The position numbers and the translations under genes were made by a program. From Ruegeria sp. SCSIO 43209 (GTDB lineage: Bacteria; Pseudomonadota; Alphaproteobacteria; Rhodobacterales; Rhodobacteraceae), in contig NZ_CP065359.1 in NCBI RefSeq assembly GCF_019904295.1, positions 1,637,001 to 1,701,000 of the forward strand: a stretch of DNA of 64,000 nt. Reading direction: 5' to 3'. How positions within the stretch are numbered: the first letter of the stretch is position 1; each line of letters starts with the position of its first letter. The notes below the pieces were generated by a model, which was not told where the DNA came from, searched no databases, and was given only the letters and a program-made list of their open reading frames with translations. Positions 9,238-19,471 of the stretch are shown piece by piece.

Positions 9238-9954
9238 TTAAACTGACATGCGAACCAGAACGAACCGGTCGCGCCGTCGATCACGCAGAACAAGGACTTC
9301 TGTTCCCTGCTCCAGCGCATCTTTGTCCTGCAACGGCTCTGCGCGAAGGTAGTGCGTGTTGCCAAAGCGATCCATAACGCGGACTTCGGCTGGACGGCCT
9401 CGCGATGCGACACCCTGAGTGATCACGCCACGGCGGCGGGCCAGCATCCGTTCCGACATCGCTTCGGTTTCGGTTTTGGGCAGGAGGCGAGCGATGACAC
9501 CACCAAAGCCACGTGCGAACCATAGGCCGAATACTCCGGCCGGAATCGCGGCCAACCATGCAGGTAAGTCAAAGCCCAGCAGATCACGCAGCGCCAGTTG
9601 CAGGCCTATGCCACTCAGGCCGAAACCAGCCAGCAGCACAACGAGCCAGATCATGAATGGCATCTTGCCAATGCCCAACCAGCCAAACGGGCCGACGGGC
9701 GTAGCCGCAGGCACATCGGTTTCAATTTCGGCCAGTTCCAAGTCACTCAGATCGATGTCGGCGTCGATATCCAGATCAAAGTCGACGACGTCCAGATCGG
9801 GCGCGTCGACCATGTCCAGATCAACCTCGCCCTCGCCTGCCAGAAGACTTCCCCCGAAAACCAATGCGATCAGTTCAAGGCCCAGAAGACCGAACAGAAG
9901 CGCAAGCGCCAAGGTAAAGGGCACAAATGCGCCCTCTAGTAAAAAGTCAAACAT
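9238..9954 (-). CDS. YqiJ/NfeD-like OB-fold membrane protein
   Basis: The start is placed at the ATG at 9954, with GAGGG about 9 bases upstream; an earlier in-frame ATG at 9993 would put a polar stretch before the first helix. The product of 238 residues begins MFDFLLEGAFVPFTLAL, a membrane helix. A strikingly acidic loop follows (about 35-75, rich in DLDV, DLDID and DADIDLSD repeats), then two or three more helices and a C-terminal OB-fold domain near residues 165-238 ending VLVLRDRRRDRFVLVRMSV. Such proteins pair with flotillins and are thought to help assemble membrane microdomains. Confidence 0.85.
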   Translation of the reverse strand: MFDFLLEGAFVPFTLALALLFGLLGLELIALVFGGSLLAGEGEVDLDMVDAPDLDVVDFDLDIDADIDLSDLELAEIETDVPAATPVGPFGWLGIGKMPFMIWLVVLLAGFGLSGIGLQLALRDLLGFDLPAWLAAIPAGVFGLWFARGFGGVIARLLPKTETEAMSERMLARRRGVITQGVASRGRPAEVRVMDRFGNTHYLRAEPLQDKDALEQGTEVLVLRDRRRDRFVLVRMSV

Positions 9955-9973
9955 CAGCAGATTGCCCTCGTTA

Positions 9974-9991
9974 TTGTATACTTTTGTATAC
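9974..9991 (-). promoter_or_regulatory. Tandem TTGTATAC repeat upstream of the yqiJ-like gene
   Basis: TTGTATAC occurs at 9974-9981 and again at 9984-9991, a spacing of exactly ten bases (one helical turn). It starts 20 bases upstream of the start at 9954. GTATAC is itself a palindrome, so two dimer half-faces on one side of the helix are possible. It could be an operator or overlap the -10 region. The rest of the gap up to 10160 is AT-rich; I see no gene in it. Confidence 0.35.
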
Positions 9992-10160
9992 ATTTTAAAT
10001 GGGAAGTCTTTGCTACAATTTCAAGAGGTTGTGATTCTGTGTTTCAACCTGAGGTTATTTACATCCAAATGTCAGGTACAATCTGCAACCATGACATTAA
10101 GCTCAATTTCTTTCGCCCGTGCGAAACGTATCACCTGTTCACACCTGCTGGAGTAATTCT

Positions 10161-11087
10161 CTAATCGGTGGGCTTTGGCGGTGGTGCCGGGATCATTTCA
10201 TCCAGGATTGATCCCGCCTCATATCCCAGCAGGTCAACCCGCATCCGTTCCGGGTCTCCGAACACCCATGCACCAACATGCCTCTGCATTCGAACGTATC
10301 CGGCGTATCCAGCCAACGCGTCGTTCCCATGAGCGTTCTCAGCGAACAGAACCTGCCCGGCAGCAACCTTTTCCGGCATCACGCGCTGTAGGTACAGTAG
10401 CACGACATTGACGTCTTTGACGCTGGAGCCGCCGTGATGCACGACATACATCTTGGTCCACTCCTCTTCGCTTATGGCTGCGCGTGCGTCGGACACGGCG
10501 GAATGAAGTGCGTTCAACTCCGCACGTGCAGATTTCTCCATATTCTCTGCCCAGATGGGCCGCATGTCGTTGATCACCTGCGAAACCGCTTCACGTGTGA
10601 TCTGATCCTTGTCGAGTGCACCTTGAGCAAATGCCCGGGCTGTTTCGAGCATTTTGCGCTGGCTCGCCAAGTCGCCCTCGGTCATGCCCAGTCCGCCCAA
10701 TGTCGCAAGAAATACATCTATCTCATTGATGATAATTGAAAACTCCGCCTTCCAGCGCTCATCATCGGTATTTTCATCAGGCCATGGAGTCACCGCCCCG
10801 ATCAATCCCAACACAACATGCGACGTGGACTTCAGATGCTGATAGGTTGGCGCATCCCTTGGATAGCTTGCCTCTCCGTCTTCGGTCATGACCGTGACAT
10901 CACGTGCGATAATCATGACGGGCCGGGTTTCAGCCGTCAGCGCATCCTGGCCACGGTGAAAGATCGAGAGCATAGCGTGATCAAAAGCATGCACCGGATC
11001 ATCTGTGGCGCTCTGATCGGCGATGGCGCTGGCGGTAAATACAATAGCTGCAACGGCGGCACAACAGCCCATCCATAAACTCTGCAT
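10161..11087 (-). CDS. Secreted protein of unknown function
   Basis: I do not recognise this gene. The start at 11087 has AGGGGG about 9 bases upstream and gives a clean signal peptide (MQSLWMGCCAAVAAIVFTASAIA, residues 1-23). In-frame starts further upstream would bury the signal. The mature part, about 285 residues, is mostly helical and hydrophilic, with a central block MYVVHHGGSSVKDVNVVLLY and a proline-rich C-terminus (PAPPPKPTD). There is no cysteine pair, haem motif or lipobox in the mature part. It stands alone between the flotillin pair and metG. Confidence 0.7.
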   Translation of the reverse strand: MQSLWMGCCAAVAAIVFTASAIADQSATDDPVHAFDHAMLSIFHRGQDALTAETRPVMIIARDVTVMTEDGEASYPRDAPTYQHLKSTSHVVLGLIGAVTPWPDENTDDERWKAEFSIIINEIDVFLATLGGLGMTEGDLASQRKMLETARAFAQGALDKDQITREAVSQVINDMRPIWAENMEKSARAELNALHSAVSDARAAISEEEWTKMYVVHHGGSSVKDVNVVLLYLQRVMPEKVAAGQVLFAENAHGNDALAGYAGYVRMQRHVGAWVFGDPERMRVDLLGYEAGSILDEMIPAPPPKPTD

Positions 11088-11203
11088 AATGAAATTCCCC
11101 CTAAGCTGGGTTCTCCTGATCATCATACACCATTGGTACGCACGGGGCGAAATCGCTGACGAACGCGACACAAACTCCCGGGAATGCACGAAGTCGCGTA
11201 GTA

Positions 11204-11228
11204 ATACCCGTTAAATTCAAGCGGGTAT
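11204..11228 (+). repeat. Inverted repeat upstream of metG
   Basis: ATACCCG (11204-11210) and CGGGTAT (11222-11228) form a perfect 7-base inverted repeat around an 11-base AT-rich spacer, 70 bases before the metG start in the gap 11088-11297. It could be an operator or a weak hairpin in the leader. There is no T run, and it does not look like a T-box. Confidence 0.35.
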
Positions 11229-11297
11229 GAATGCGGGCTTTTGCTTACTGGCCACATAAGGTAGACGGGCGCGCAGACAGATACGTGGAAGCGCATT

Positions 11298-13016
11298 ATG
11301 GCCCGAATTCTCATCACCTCGGCGATCCCTTACATCAACGGGATCAAACATCTCGGCAACCTGATCGGCTCGCAATTGCCTGCCGATCTGTACGCTCGCT
11401 ATCAGCGCGGCCGGGGCAATGAGGTCATGTTCCTGTGTGCAACCGACGAGCACGGCACCCCGGCCGAGCTGGCCGCCGCCAAAGCGGGCAAACCTGTGGC
11501 TGAATATTGCGCTGACATGTACGCAGTACAGGCCGATATCGCCAAGCGCTTTGGCCTGAGCTTTGATCACTTTGGCCGCTCGTCCAGCGATCAGAACCGT
11601 AAACTGACCCAGCATTTCGCTGGCAAACTGGATGAGGCCGGGTTGATCCGGGAAGTCAGCGAAAAGCAGGTTTATTCCAACGCCGATGGCCGTTTTCTGC
11701 CCGACCGCTATATTGAAGGCACCTGCCCCAATTGCGGCTATGATCGCGCACGTGGCGACCAGTGCGAGAACTGCACCAAACAACTGGACCCGACCGACCT
11801 GATTGAGCCTCGCAGCGCGATCAGCGGCTCGACCGATCTTGAGGTGCGTGAGACCAAGCATCTGTATTTGCGTCAATCCGCAATGAAAGATCAGTTGGAC
11901 GCGTGGATCGACAGCAAGACAGACTGGCCGATCCTGACAACCTCGATCGCCAAGAAATGGTTGCATGATGGCGACGGCCTGCAGGATCGCGGCATTACCC
12001 GCGATCTGGATTGGGGTGTACCAGTCAAGAAAGGTGATCAAGATTGGCCCGGCATGGAAGGCAAAGTCTTCTATGTCTGGTTCGATGCCCCCATTGAGTA
12101 CATCGCCTGCGCCAAGGAATGGGCCGACGCCAATGGTGAGTCTGATGCCGATTGGGAACGTTGGTGGCGCACCGACAAAGGCGCAGAAGATGTGCGTTAC
12201 GTTCAGTTCATGGGCAAGGACAATGTGCCCTTCCACACCCTGTCTTTCCCGGCCACCATTCTGGGATCGGGCGAGCCCTGGAAGATGGTCGACCATCTGA
12301 AATCATTCAACTACCTGAACTATGACGGTGGCCAATTCTCGACCTCGCAGGGCCGTGGAGTGTTCATGGATCAGGCGCTGGACATTCTGCCCGCCGACTA
12401 CTGGCGCTGGTGGCTGTTGAGCCATGCGCCAGAAAGCAGCGACAGCGAGTTCACATGGGAGAACTTCCAGCAGTCGGTGAACAAAGATCTTGCGGATGTT
12501 CTGGGTAACTTTGTCAGCCGGATCACTAAGTTCTGTCGCTCGAAATTCGGTGAAGCAGCGCCCGAAGGTGGTGCGTATGGCGAACGTGAACAGACCCTGA
12601 TTGCTGAGCTTACTAGACGAGTACGTGCCTACGAAGGCCACATGGAAGCGATGGAAGTGCGCAAATCCGCGCAAGAGCTGCGAGCGATCTGGGTCGCGGG
12701 CAACGAGTATCTGCAGGCTGCCGCACCATGGTCTACCATTAAGGAAGATCCTACGCAGGCTGCGGCGCAGGTGCGGCTGGGGCTGAACCTGATCCGCCTC
12801 TATGCAGTTCTGAGCGCGCCGTTCATTCCCGATGCGTCTGCAAAAATGCTTAGTGCGATGAACACACTCGATACCAGCTGGCCCGAAGATATCGATGCCG
12901 CGCTGCGCGCCCTGCCCGCTGGCCATGAATTTTCGGTTCCCGACGTGCTGTTTGCCAAAATCACGGACGAACAGCGCGAAGACTGGCAGAATCGGTTTGC
13001 GGGAACGCGTGAATAA
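11298..13016 (+). CDS. metG: Methionyl-tRNA synthetase
   Basis: The 572-residue cytoplasmic enzyme charges tRNA-Met. It begins [21 protein letters not shown], where IKHLGN is the HIGH-type signature. A CPNC/CENC zinc knuckle lies near residues 140-158 ([17 protein letters not shown]). The second signature, KMSKS, appears as QFSTSQGRG near residue 348, so both lysines of KMSKS are replaced (Q and T). This form is consistent with the FSTS-type subfamily found in Rhodobacteraceae. The protein ends after the helical anticodon-binding domain and lacks the C-terminal dimerisation domain of long forms. A terminator follows at 13042. Confidence 0.96.
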   Translation: MARILITSAIPYINGIKHLGNLIGSQLPADLYARYQRGRGNEVMFLCATDEHGTPAELAAAKAGKPVAEYCADMYAVQADIAKRFGLSFDHFGRSSSDQNRKLTQHFAGKLDEAGLIREVSEKQVYSNADGRFLPDRYIEGTCPNCGYDRARGDQCENCTKQLDPTDLIEPRSAISGSTDLEVRETKHLYLRQSAMKDQLDAWIDSKTDWPILTTSIAKKWLHDGDGLQDRGITRDLDWGVPVKKGDQDWPGMEGKVFYVWFDAPIEYIACAKEWADANGESDADWERWWRTDKGAEDVRYVQFMGKDNVPFHTLSFPATILGSGEPWKMVDHLKSFNYLNYDGGQFSTSQGRGVFMDQALDILPADYWRWWLLSHAPESSDSEFTWENFQQSVNKDLADVLGNFVSRITKFCRSKFGEAAPEGGAYGEREQTLIAELTRRVRAYEGHMEAMEVRKSAQELRAIWVAGNEYLQAAAPWSTIKEDPTQAAAQVRLGLNLIRLYAVLSAPFIPDASAKMLSAMNTLDTSWPEDIDAALRALPAGHEFSVPDVLFAKITDEQREDWQNRFAGTRE

Positions 13017-13041
13017 CAACAAAATTCGATTTATGAATGCC

Positions 13042-13078
13042 GCAGCGGAGCCCTGAAGCCTCTCCGCTGCTGGTTTTT
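13042..13078 (+). terminator. Rho-independent terminator of metG
   Basis: GCAGCGGAG (13042-13050) pairs perfectly with CTCCGCTGC (13062-13070) around an 11-base loop and is followed by TGGTTTTT. It separates metG from the RND pump genes. The rest of the gap up to 13307 contains a TATAAA-like -10 candidate at 13234 but no clear -35. Confidence 0.8.
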
Positions 13079-13307
13079 GGCAGAGAAAATTCGCCCGCCC
13101 CAATTGTCATCGGGCAGATAAACGCCTGCGGATGCAGGCTAAGTCTGCAGATTGGAAAGAAATTTCGGGTCGATTCTTGCCAACGCACTACCTCAACACG
13201 CTTGAGAAACTGCGTCAAACCCGCCATCCTGCCTATAAAATCAATCGACTCATCCGGGGGTTTCTGTTGCCCGGTTGTGCAATCTTTACTTTGAACGAGG
13301 CGCCAAC

Positions 13308-14489
13308 ATGTCCCTTGCATTTAAGAAGCCAGCACTCCGCCCACGCGGCTATTTCAGGGCACTCGGCGTTTCTGCCGCTTTGTTTGCATGTTCCAGCCTG
13401 CCCCAGATAGCGGTCGCGCAGGATCAGGGCGATGCCCCTGCGCCCAAGGTGTCGATCGCCGCAGCTTATACCGAAGAGATCACCGATCAGGCCACCTTCA
13501 TTGGACGGGCCGAGGCAATCGACAAAGTCGATATTATCGCGCGCGTCAGTGGTTTCCTGGACAGCCAGAACGTCGACGATGGCTCTCCGGTGAATGAGGA
13601 TGACCTGCTGTTCACGATCGAACCGGATCTTTACGAAGCCACGCTTGAGGCACGTAAAGCCGATCTGGATCGGGCGCAGGCAAACCTTGAACTGGCCAAA
13701 GTCGATCTCGCCCGCAAGGAAGAGCTGTACAAGCGCGACGCTACACCGGAATCAGAACGTGACATTGCCCGAGCCAATGAACTGGTCGCCGAGGCCGAGG
13801 TCAAAGCCGCCAATGCAGCGATCCAACAGGCCGAGCTTGATCTGAGCTACACACAGATCCACGCCCCGTTTTCGGGCCGCATCGGCCGCGTGGAAACCAG
13901 TGTCGGTGATGTTGTGGGCCCCAACAATCCGCCGCTTGTCACCCTGGTCAGCGAAGCCCCCATCTATGTGAATTTTTCGTTGAATGAGAAGCAGTTCACG
14001 TCGGTTCTTGAACAATTTGGCGAAGACCCGGCCACGCTAGCTGAAAGCAGCCAAAGCCCGAATGTTCATGTGACTCTGCCGAACGGTACTGAGCTGGATG
14101 AAACCGGCGAAATCATTTTTGTCGACAACCGCATTGATCCGCTGACCGGCGCCATTACGATCACGGCTCAATTCGACAATGCCAAGCGTCTGCTCGTTGA
14201 TGGTGCCTTCGTGAACGTTCAGATCGAAGCGCTTGAGCCGACGCTGCAGGTATTGATCCCTCAAGCAGCGCTGCAGCGTGATCAGCGCGGCGAATTCGTT
14301 CTGGTCGTCAATGACAAGCAGATGGTTGAACAACGCTATATCACAACCGGAGATACCGTGGATTCGGCGATTATCGTCACAGATGGCCTGCGCGAAGGCG
14401 AAAGCGTCATCGTCGAAGGCCTGCAACGCGTGCGCCCCGGCGTCGCCGTTGATGCAGTCGTTGCGTCCGAGCAGCCGGAGAATAACTGA
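13308..14489 (+). CDS. RND efflux periplasmic adaptor (AcrA/MexA family)
   Basis: The start is the ATG at 13308, preceded by GAGG; an in-frame ATG at 13275 is less likely. The product of 393 residues has an N-terminal signal or anchor (about 10-40), a biotinyl-lipoyl-like half motif ([12 protein letters not shown]), a coiled-coil hairpin (about 90-160, [22 protein letters not shown] split over two strands), the second lipoyl half ([20 protein letters not shown]), a beta-barrel and a C-terminal membrane-proximal domain. It links the inner-membrane pump encoded next to an outer-membrane channel. Stop and pump start overlap by one base (TGATG). Confidence 0.93.
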   Translation: MSLAFKKPALRPRGYFRALGVSAALFACSSLPQIAVAQDQGDAPAPKVSIAAAYTEEITDQATFIGRAEAIDKVDIIARVSGFLDSQNVDDGSPVNEDDLLFTIEPDLYEATLEARKADLDRAQANLELAKVDLARKEELYKRDATPESERDIARANELVAEAEVKAANAAIQQAELDLSYTQIHAPFSGRIGRVETSVGDVVGPNNPPLVTLVSEAPIYVNFSLNEKQFTSVLEQFGEDPATLAESSQSPNVHVTLPNGTELDETGEIIFVDNRIDPLTGAITITAQFDNAKRLLVDGAFVNVQIEALEPTLQVLIPQAALQRDQRGEFVLVVNDKQMVEQRYITTGDTVDSAIIVTDGLREGESVIVEGLQRVRPGVAVDAVVASEQPENN

Positions 14490-17400
14490 TGTTCTCAGCC
14501 CTGTTTATCAGCCGGCCCAAGCTGGCGCTTGTCATTTCGCTGGTCCTGACCATTTTGGGCGGGATCGGTTATCTGGTTCTGCCGGTTGCGCAGTTTCCCG
14601 ATATCACGCCGCCGGTGGTCAGCGTAACGGCCACCTATACAGGTGCAAATGCCGAAACCGTGGAAAACACCGTGGCCGCCCCGATCGAGGCGCAGGTCAA
14701 CGGTGTGGACGACATGATCTACATGACGTCGACCTCATCGGATAACGGCTCGTATTCGTTGAACGTTACGTTCGAGGTGGGCACCGACCCCGATATCGCC
14801 TCGGTCAACGTACAGAACCGTGTGGCACAGGCGATGGCATCGCTGCCGTCCGAAGTGACTTCATCCGGTGTTGTCACGCAAAAAGCGTCAACCAACATGT
14901 TGTTGCTGGTCACGCTGACCTCGCCCAATGGCACATATGACAGTGTGTTCCTGTCGAACTATGCCTCAATCAACTTGAAAGACGCTCTGGCGCGGGTTCA
15001 GGGCGTGGGTAAAGCGGATGTTCTGACCAATCTGGAATACGCCATGCGGATCTGGATGGATCCGGACAAGATGGCCGCGCTGTCAATCACTCCGGGTGAT
15101 GTGATCAATGCCATCCGCGAACAGAATATCGAGGTCTCTGCGGGCTCAATCGGGTCGCCTCCTGTGCCTGAAGGACAAACCTTTCAGTACACGATCAAGA
15201 CCAAAGGCCGCCTGACCTCGGCCGATGAATTCGGAGATATTGTAATCCGTACAGGCGAAGCCGGTGCGATTGTGCGCGTCAAAGACATTGCGCGCGTCGA
15301 GTTAGGGGCGCAGTTCTATTCCGCCTCGGGCTATTTCGAAAGCGTTCCTGCGACCGTTATCGGCATCTATCAGGCCCCCGGCGCAAATGCCCTTGCGGTG
15401 TCCGAACGTGTTGAGGCCGAACTTGAGCGCCTGTCACGGTCCTTTCCCACAGATGTCGAATACGATGTTCCATTCAATACGACGGATTTCGTGGAACAGT
15501 CGCTCAATGACGTGGTCTCGACCCTCATCCTGACATTCATATTGGTGATCACAGTTGTGTTCATCTTCCTTGGCAGCTGGCGGGCGACGATCATTCCTGC
15601 AGTGGCAATTCCGGTCTCATTGATCGGGACATTTGCATTCTTGCTGGCCTTTGGCATGTCGCTGAACACAATCTCTCTGTTCGCGCTCGTGCTGGCCATC
15701 GGGATCGTTGTGGATGACGCCATCGTTGTGGTGGAAAACGTCGAGCGTATCATCGCCGACGAAGGCCTATCCCCCGCCGAAGCGACCCGCAAAGCCATGG
15801 GCCAGATCACCGGCCCCGTGATCGCAACCACGTTGGTACTGCTGGCCGTGTTCGTGCCGGTGACGTTCATGCCCGGCATATCCGGGCGATTGTATTCGCA
15901 GTTTGCCGTCACGATCTCGACCGCTGTTGTGATCTCGTCGATCAACGCTCTGACGCTTTCACCGGCCCTTTGCGGGTTGGTGCTGCGGGCGCGTTCAGGA
16001 CCGCCCAAGGGGCTGTTGGCCGTGTTCGAGGGATTTATCGGCGGCATGCGCAGCGGCTATGTCGCCATTGTGCGGAAGCTACTGATCCTGCCGGTCATTT
16101 CGCTTGGGATCATCGCGGCCTTCGCGGCAGGCACCGGGACCATTATGGGCAACACGTCCAAAGGGTTCATTCCGCTGGAAGACAACGGATATCTGTTCGT
16201 CGATATCCAGCTTCCCGATGCGGCGACGCTTGAACGGACCGAGGCGGTTTCTGCGCGGATCGATGAACAGATTCAACAGATCTCCGGCGTATCCAGTACC
16301 GTTCTGGTCAATGGGTTCTCGCTGTTGAACGGGACCACTACCAATGGCGCAGCCATCTTTGTCAACCTGACCAACTGGGAAGAGCGGCAGGAACCCGAGC
16401 TCAGCGCGGATGCGATCCTGAACCAGGTTCTGGCAATTGCATATGGTGAATCTGCGGCGTCAATTGTTGCGTTCAACCCGCCACCCATTCAGGGCCTTGG
16501 TATGTCTGCAGGGGTTGAAATGGAAGTGCAGCAGACCGGTGGCGGCTCGCCGCAGGATCTGGCCTCGGCCGTTGGGTCGTATGTCTATGCCGCAAACCAG
16601 CGTCCTGAGATCGCGCAGGCCTACACCACTTTCCGCGCGAACGTGCCGCAATTGTTTGTCGATCTGGATCGGGAAAAGGCCAAAACCCTGCAAGTCTCGG
16701 TGGCCGAGATTTTCCAGACCATGCAGGCGCAGCTTGGCTCGTATTACGTGAATGACTTCAACCTGTTTGGTCGTGTCTATCGCGTAATGATCCAGGCCGA
16801 AGGGTCATACCGGAATAAGGTCGATGATATCTCAGAGCTTTATGTACGTTCCACCAAAGGTGAGATGGTACCGCTTGGCACGCTGATCGATATCGAGAAC
16901 GTGCTGGGTCCTGTCCTGCTGAAGCGGCATAACCTGTTCCGCTCGGCCACTGTGACAGCGGTTCCGGCACCGGGGCTCTCCACCGGGGACGCCATCAATG
17001 TCATGACCGAGGAGTCGGCGACCGCCCTGCCCCCCGGCTATGCCTATGAATGGACCGGAACGGCGCAGCAGCAGCTGGCCTCGGGCGGCCTGGTCGTGGT
17101 GATCCTTGGGTTGGCGATCCTGTTTGGGTACCTGTTCCTTGTCGGCCAATATGAAAGTTGGACGATGCCCGTTTCGATCCTAATGTCGGTGACCGTGGCC
17201 TTGTTCGGTGCCGTCGCAGCGGTGGCAATCGTTGGCAGCGACATCAACCTCTACACGCAGATCGGGATGATCATGCTTGTCGGGCTTGCGTCAAAGAACG
17301 GGATTCTGATCGTCGAATTCGCGATGGAGCAAAGGGCCAAGGGGCTGTCAATCAAGGAGGCCGCGGCCGAAGCCGCATATCAGCGTTTCCGCGCTGTGAT

Positions 17401-17626
17401 GATGACCGCCCTGTCCTTCCTTTTGGGCGTGGTTCCCCTGCTGGCCGCGAACGGGGCCGGAGCTGCCAGCCAGAAGGCCATCGGCGTTGCCGTGTTCGGC
17501 GGTATGCTGGCAGCCACTCTGTTCGGGGTCATTCTGGTTCCCGTCCTCTACGCTGTGATGCAGAGCCTGCGCGAGTGGGTCAAAGGCAGCAAGAACGACC
17601 CGGAACCGTCAGAAGAAGCCGCGTAA
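14489..17626 (+). CDS. RND multidrug efflux pump, inner-membrane subunit (HAE1/AcrB family)
   Basis: The protein has 1045 residues, the usual length of the HAE1 family. It starts [20 protein letters not shown] (helix 1), followed by a large periplasmic porter domain, helices 2-6 with the proton-relay aspartates in [14 protein letters not shown] near residue 410, a second porter domain and helices 8-12 ([19 protein letters not shown] near 930). It drives proton-coupled export of lipophilic drugs as a trimer. No outer-membrane channel gene follows directly; the nearest is the NodT-type gene at 21852, which belongs to another set. A strong terminator lies 22 bases after the stop. Confidence 0.95.
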   Translation: MFSALFISRPKLALVISLVLTILGGIGYLVLPVAQFPDITPPVVSVTATYTGANAETVENTVAAPIEAQVNGVDDMIYMTSTSSDNGSYSLNVTFEVGTDPDIASVNVQNRVAQAMASLPSEVTSSGVVTQKASTNMLLLVTLTSPNGTYDSVFLSNYASINLKDALARVQGVGKADVLTNLEYAMRIWMDPDKMAALSITPGDVINAIREQNIEVSAGSIGSPPVPEGQTFQYTIKTKGRLTSADEFGDIVIRTGEAGAIVRVKDIARVELGAQFYSASGYFESVPATVIGIYQAPGANALAVSERVEAELERLSRSFPTDVEYDVPFNTTDFVEQSLNDVVSTLILTFILVITVVFIFLGSWRATIIPAVAIPVSLIGTFAFLLAFGMSLNTISLFALVLAIGIVVDDAIVVVENVERIIADEGLSPAEATRKAMGQITGPVIATTLVLLAVFVPVTFMPGISGRLYSQFAVTISTAVVISSINALTLSPALCGLVLRARSGPPKGLLAVFEGFIGGMRSGYVAIVRKLLILPVISLGIIAAFAAGTGTIMGNTSKGFIPLEDNGYLFVDIQLPDAATLERTEAVSARIDEQIQQISGVSSTVLVNGFSLLNGTTTNGAAIFVNLTNWEERQEPELSADAILNQVLAIAYGESAASIVAFNPPPIQGLGMSAGVEMEVQQTGGGSPQDLASAVGSYVYAANQRPEIAQAYTTFRANVPQLFVDLDREKAKTLQVSVAEIFQTMQAQLGSYYVNDFNLFGRVYRVMIQAEGSYRNKVDDISELYVRSTKGEMVPLGTLIDIENVLGPVLLKRHNLFRSATVTAVPAPGLSTGDAINVMTEESATALPPGYAYEWTGTAQQQLASGGLVVVILGLAILFGYLFLVGQYESWTMPVSILMSVTVALFGAVAAVAIVGSDINLYTQIGMIMLVGLASKNGILIVEFAMEQRAKGLSIKEAAAEAAYQRFRAVMMTALSFLLGVVPLLAANGAGAASQKAIGVAVFGGMLAATLFGVILVPVLYAVMQSLREWVKGSKNDPEPSEEAA

Positions 17627-17648
17627 GACCCGCATTGAAATCGAAATA

Positions 17649-17681
17649 CGCCCCGCACATCTGCGGGGCGTTTCTTTTTTT
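17649..17681 (+). terminator. Rho-independent terminator after the RND pump gene
   Basis: CGCCCCGCA (17649-17657) pairs with TGCGGGGCG (17662-17670) around a CATC loop and is followed by TTTCTTTTTTT. It is one of the strongest terminators in the window and lies between the pump gene and convergent glpD. Confidence 0.92.
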
Positions 17682-17704
17682 GCACGGATCAACCGATCCG
17701 CGCG

Positions 17705-19282
17705 CTAGTCAGTTAACAGTTTGGCCATCCAGTCGTCTATCCGGCCGATCTGCTCGAGGCTGAGCCTTAGACCCAGCTTATTGCGCCGCCACACGACATC
17801 CTGAGCGGTGCGCGCGTATTCCTTGTCCATCAGCCAAACCAGTTCGGCCTCGGTCAACGTCGCGCCGAAATCGTCACCCAGATCGCTCTGATCTTTTGCC
17901 GGACCCAGAAGGTCCCAGGTCTCGGTGCCATAGGCCCGGATCAATCGACGGGCCCAAAAATCGGTCAGGAACGGGTACTCCGCCATCAGTTTCCCGATCA
18001 AATCCTGCACGCCGTCGACCGGAAAATCCCCGCCGGGCAATGGGACGCCTGCGGTCCATGGTCCGCCAAGATCCGGGAAATGCTCTCCAATCTTCTCCAG
18101 CGCGCTTTCCGCGAGGCGTCTGTAGGTGGTGATTTTACCACCAAAGACATTCAACACCGGAGCCCCGCTCTCGGCGTCAACTTTCAGCGTGTAATCGCGG
18201 GTAGCCGCCGTGGCACTGCTTGCGCCGTCATCATATAGCGGACGGACGCCTGAATAGGTCCAGACAATATCTTCACGGGTAACGGGCTTCGCGAAGTAAT
18301 TCGATGCGAAAGCGCACAGATACTCCTGCTCGGCCTCGGTACAAACCGGAGGCTCGGAGGGGTCAGAATGATCCTGATCCGTGGTTCCGATCAAGGTAAA
18401 ATCCTGCTCGTACGGGATCGCAAAGATGATGCGCCCGTCTTCGCCCTGAAAGAAATAGCACTTGTCATGGTCAAACAGCTTGGGTGTCACGATATGGCTG
18501 CCACGCACCAGACGGACGCCTTCTCGGGAATTGACCCGGATCTTGGTCTGGATGATGTCACCTACCCAAGGTCCGCCCGCATTGATCAACATCTTCGCAA
18601 GGACGGTTTCGGTCTTGCCGCTATCCCGATCCCGGATCGTGACTTGCCACACTTGATCGATCCGCTCAGCCGAAAGAACCTCGGTCCTGACCATGATCTT
18701 GGCCCCGCGTGCCTCGGCATCGCGGGCGTTCAGGACCACCAGCCGCGAATCCTCGACCCAGCAGTCCGAGTATTCATAGGCGGTTTCAAATTTGTCTTGC
18801 AGCGGAGCCCCCTCGGGTGCCGCGCGCAGGTTCAGCGAACGTGTGCCCGGCAGGATTTTACGACCGCCCAGATTGTCGTACAGAAACAGGCCAAGCCGGA
18901 TCAGCCAGGCCGGACGCCGCCCGCGCATCCAAGGCATCACAGTACTAAGCAACCGTGAGGTCGGTGTTTCAGAGTCAAAACGCATATCAGCGTGATAAGG
19001 CAGAACGAAACGCATGGGCCAGCTGATATGGGGCATCGCGCGCAGTAAGGTCTCGCGTTCGACCAGCGCTTCACGCACCAAACGAAATTCAAAAAATTCC
19101 AGGTACCGTAGCCCGCCATGAAACAGTTTGGTCGAGGCTGACGACGTCGCCGAGGCCAGATCGTTCATTTCAGCCAAGGTGACCGATAGGCCCCGACCTG
19201 CCGCATCACGTGCGATACCGCACCCATTTATACCCCCGCCGATCACAAAAAGATCGGTAACTTGGCTGCTGTCCGATGACAT
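17705..19282 (-). CDS. glpD: Aerobic glycerol-3-phosphate dehydrogenase
   Basis: This FAD enzyme oxidises sn-glycerol 3-phosphate to dihydroxyacetone phosphate at the inner membrane and feeds electrons to quinone. The start is placed at 19282 (MSSDSSQVTDLFVIGGG), giving 525 residues. Further in-frame codons reach 19384 but run through the operator-like region. The N-terminus has the dinucleotide-binding motif VIGGGINGCGIARDAAGRG (residues 11-29) and the family motif ASATSSASTKLFHGGLRYLE; VFGGKITTYRRLAE lies near residue 385. It is divergent from glpR and has a candidate GlpR operator in the gap. Confidence 0.94.
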   Translation of the reverse strand: MSSDSSQVTDLFVIGGGINGCGIARDAAGRGLSVTLAEMNDLASATSSASTKLFHGGLRYLEFFEFRLVREALVERETLLRAMPHISWPMRFVLPYHADMRFDSETPTSRLLSTVMPWMRGRRPAWLIRLGLFLYDNLGGRKILPGTRSLNLRAAPEGAPLQDKFETAYEYSDCWVEDSRLVVLNARDAEARGAKIMVRTEVLSAERIDQVWQVTIRDRDSGKTETVLAKMLINAGGPWVGDIIQTKIRVNSREGVRLVRGSHIVTPKLFDHDKCYFFQGEDGRIIFAIPYEQDFTLIGTTDQDHSDPSEPPVCTEAEQEYLCAFASNYFAKPVTREDIVWTYSGVRPLYDDGASSATAATRDYTLKVDAESGAPVLNVFGGKITTYRRLAESALEKIGEHFPDLGGPWTAGVPLPGGDFPVDGVQDLIGKLMAEYPFLTDFWARRLIRAYGTETWDLLGPAKDQSDLGDDFGATLTEAELVWLMDKEYARTAQDVVWRRNKLGLRLSLEQIGRIDDWMAKLLTD

Positions 19283-19361
19283 ATCCAATTGATTCCCCAA
19301 CGTGGCAGTTTCAAGCGCATTAGCAGCATGATGGTTCGTATCGTCAACTTTATTTTTCGAT

Positions 19362-19392
19362 AATGTTCGTTTTAGCTGAAACAACGAATATT
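19362..19392. promoter_or_regulatory. Candidate GlpR operator in the glpD-glpR gap
   Basis: AATGTTCGTT (19362-19371) and AACGAATATT (19383-19392) form an imperfect inverted repeat whose centres are 21 bases apart, about two helical turns. The half-site resembles the known GlpR half-site ATGTTCG. Further ACGAA or TTCG copies occur nearby at 19356 (TTTTCGATAA), 19406 (CTAACGAATT) and 19444 (ACGAAAA). The gap 19283-19471 thus carries clustered sites as expected for a repressor acting on both divergent genes. Confidence 0.5.
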
Positions 19393-19471
19393 AATAAATG
19401 CAACTAACGAATTCCCTTGCTTAACCGCAAAATTAGAACAAAAACGAAAACTCCGGAACTCAGGACCGCCC

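Noticed and set aside
9740-9840. Asp/Leu/Val repeats in the yqiJ-like protein as a possible frameshift artefact
   Set aside because: The frame stays open with normal codon use through both flanking helices; an acidic loop is plausible in this family.
9419-10156. 245-codon plus-strand frame opposite the yqiJ-like gene
   Set aside because: Serine/arginine-rich low-complexity translation, typical of an antisense shadow; the minus-strand reading has membrane helices and an OB-fold.
11217-12296. Long open frame (359 codons) on the minus strand inside metG
   Set aside because: It is antisense to a clearly coding gene with intact synthetase motifs, has no ribosome site and its composition reflects the complementary codon pattern of GC-rich DNA.
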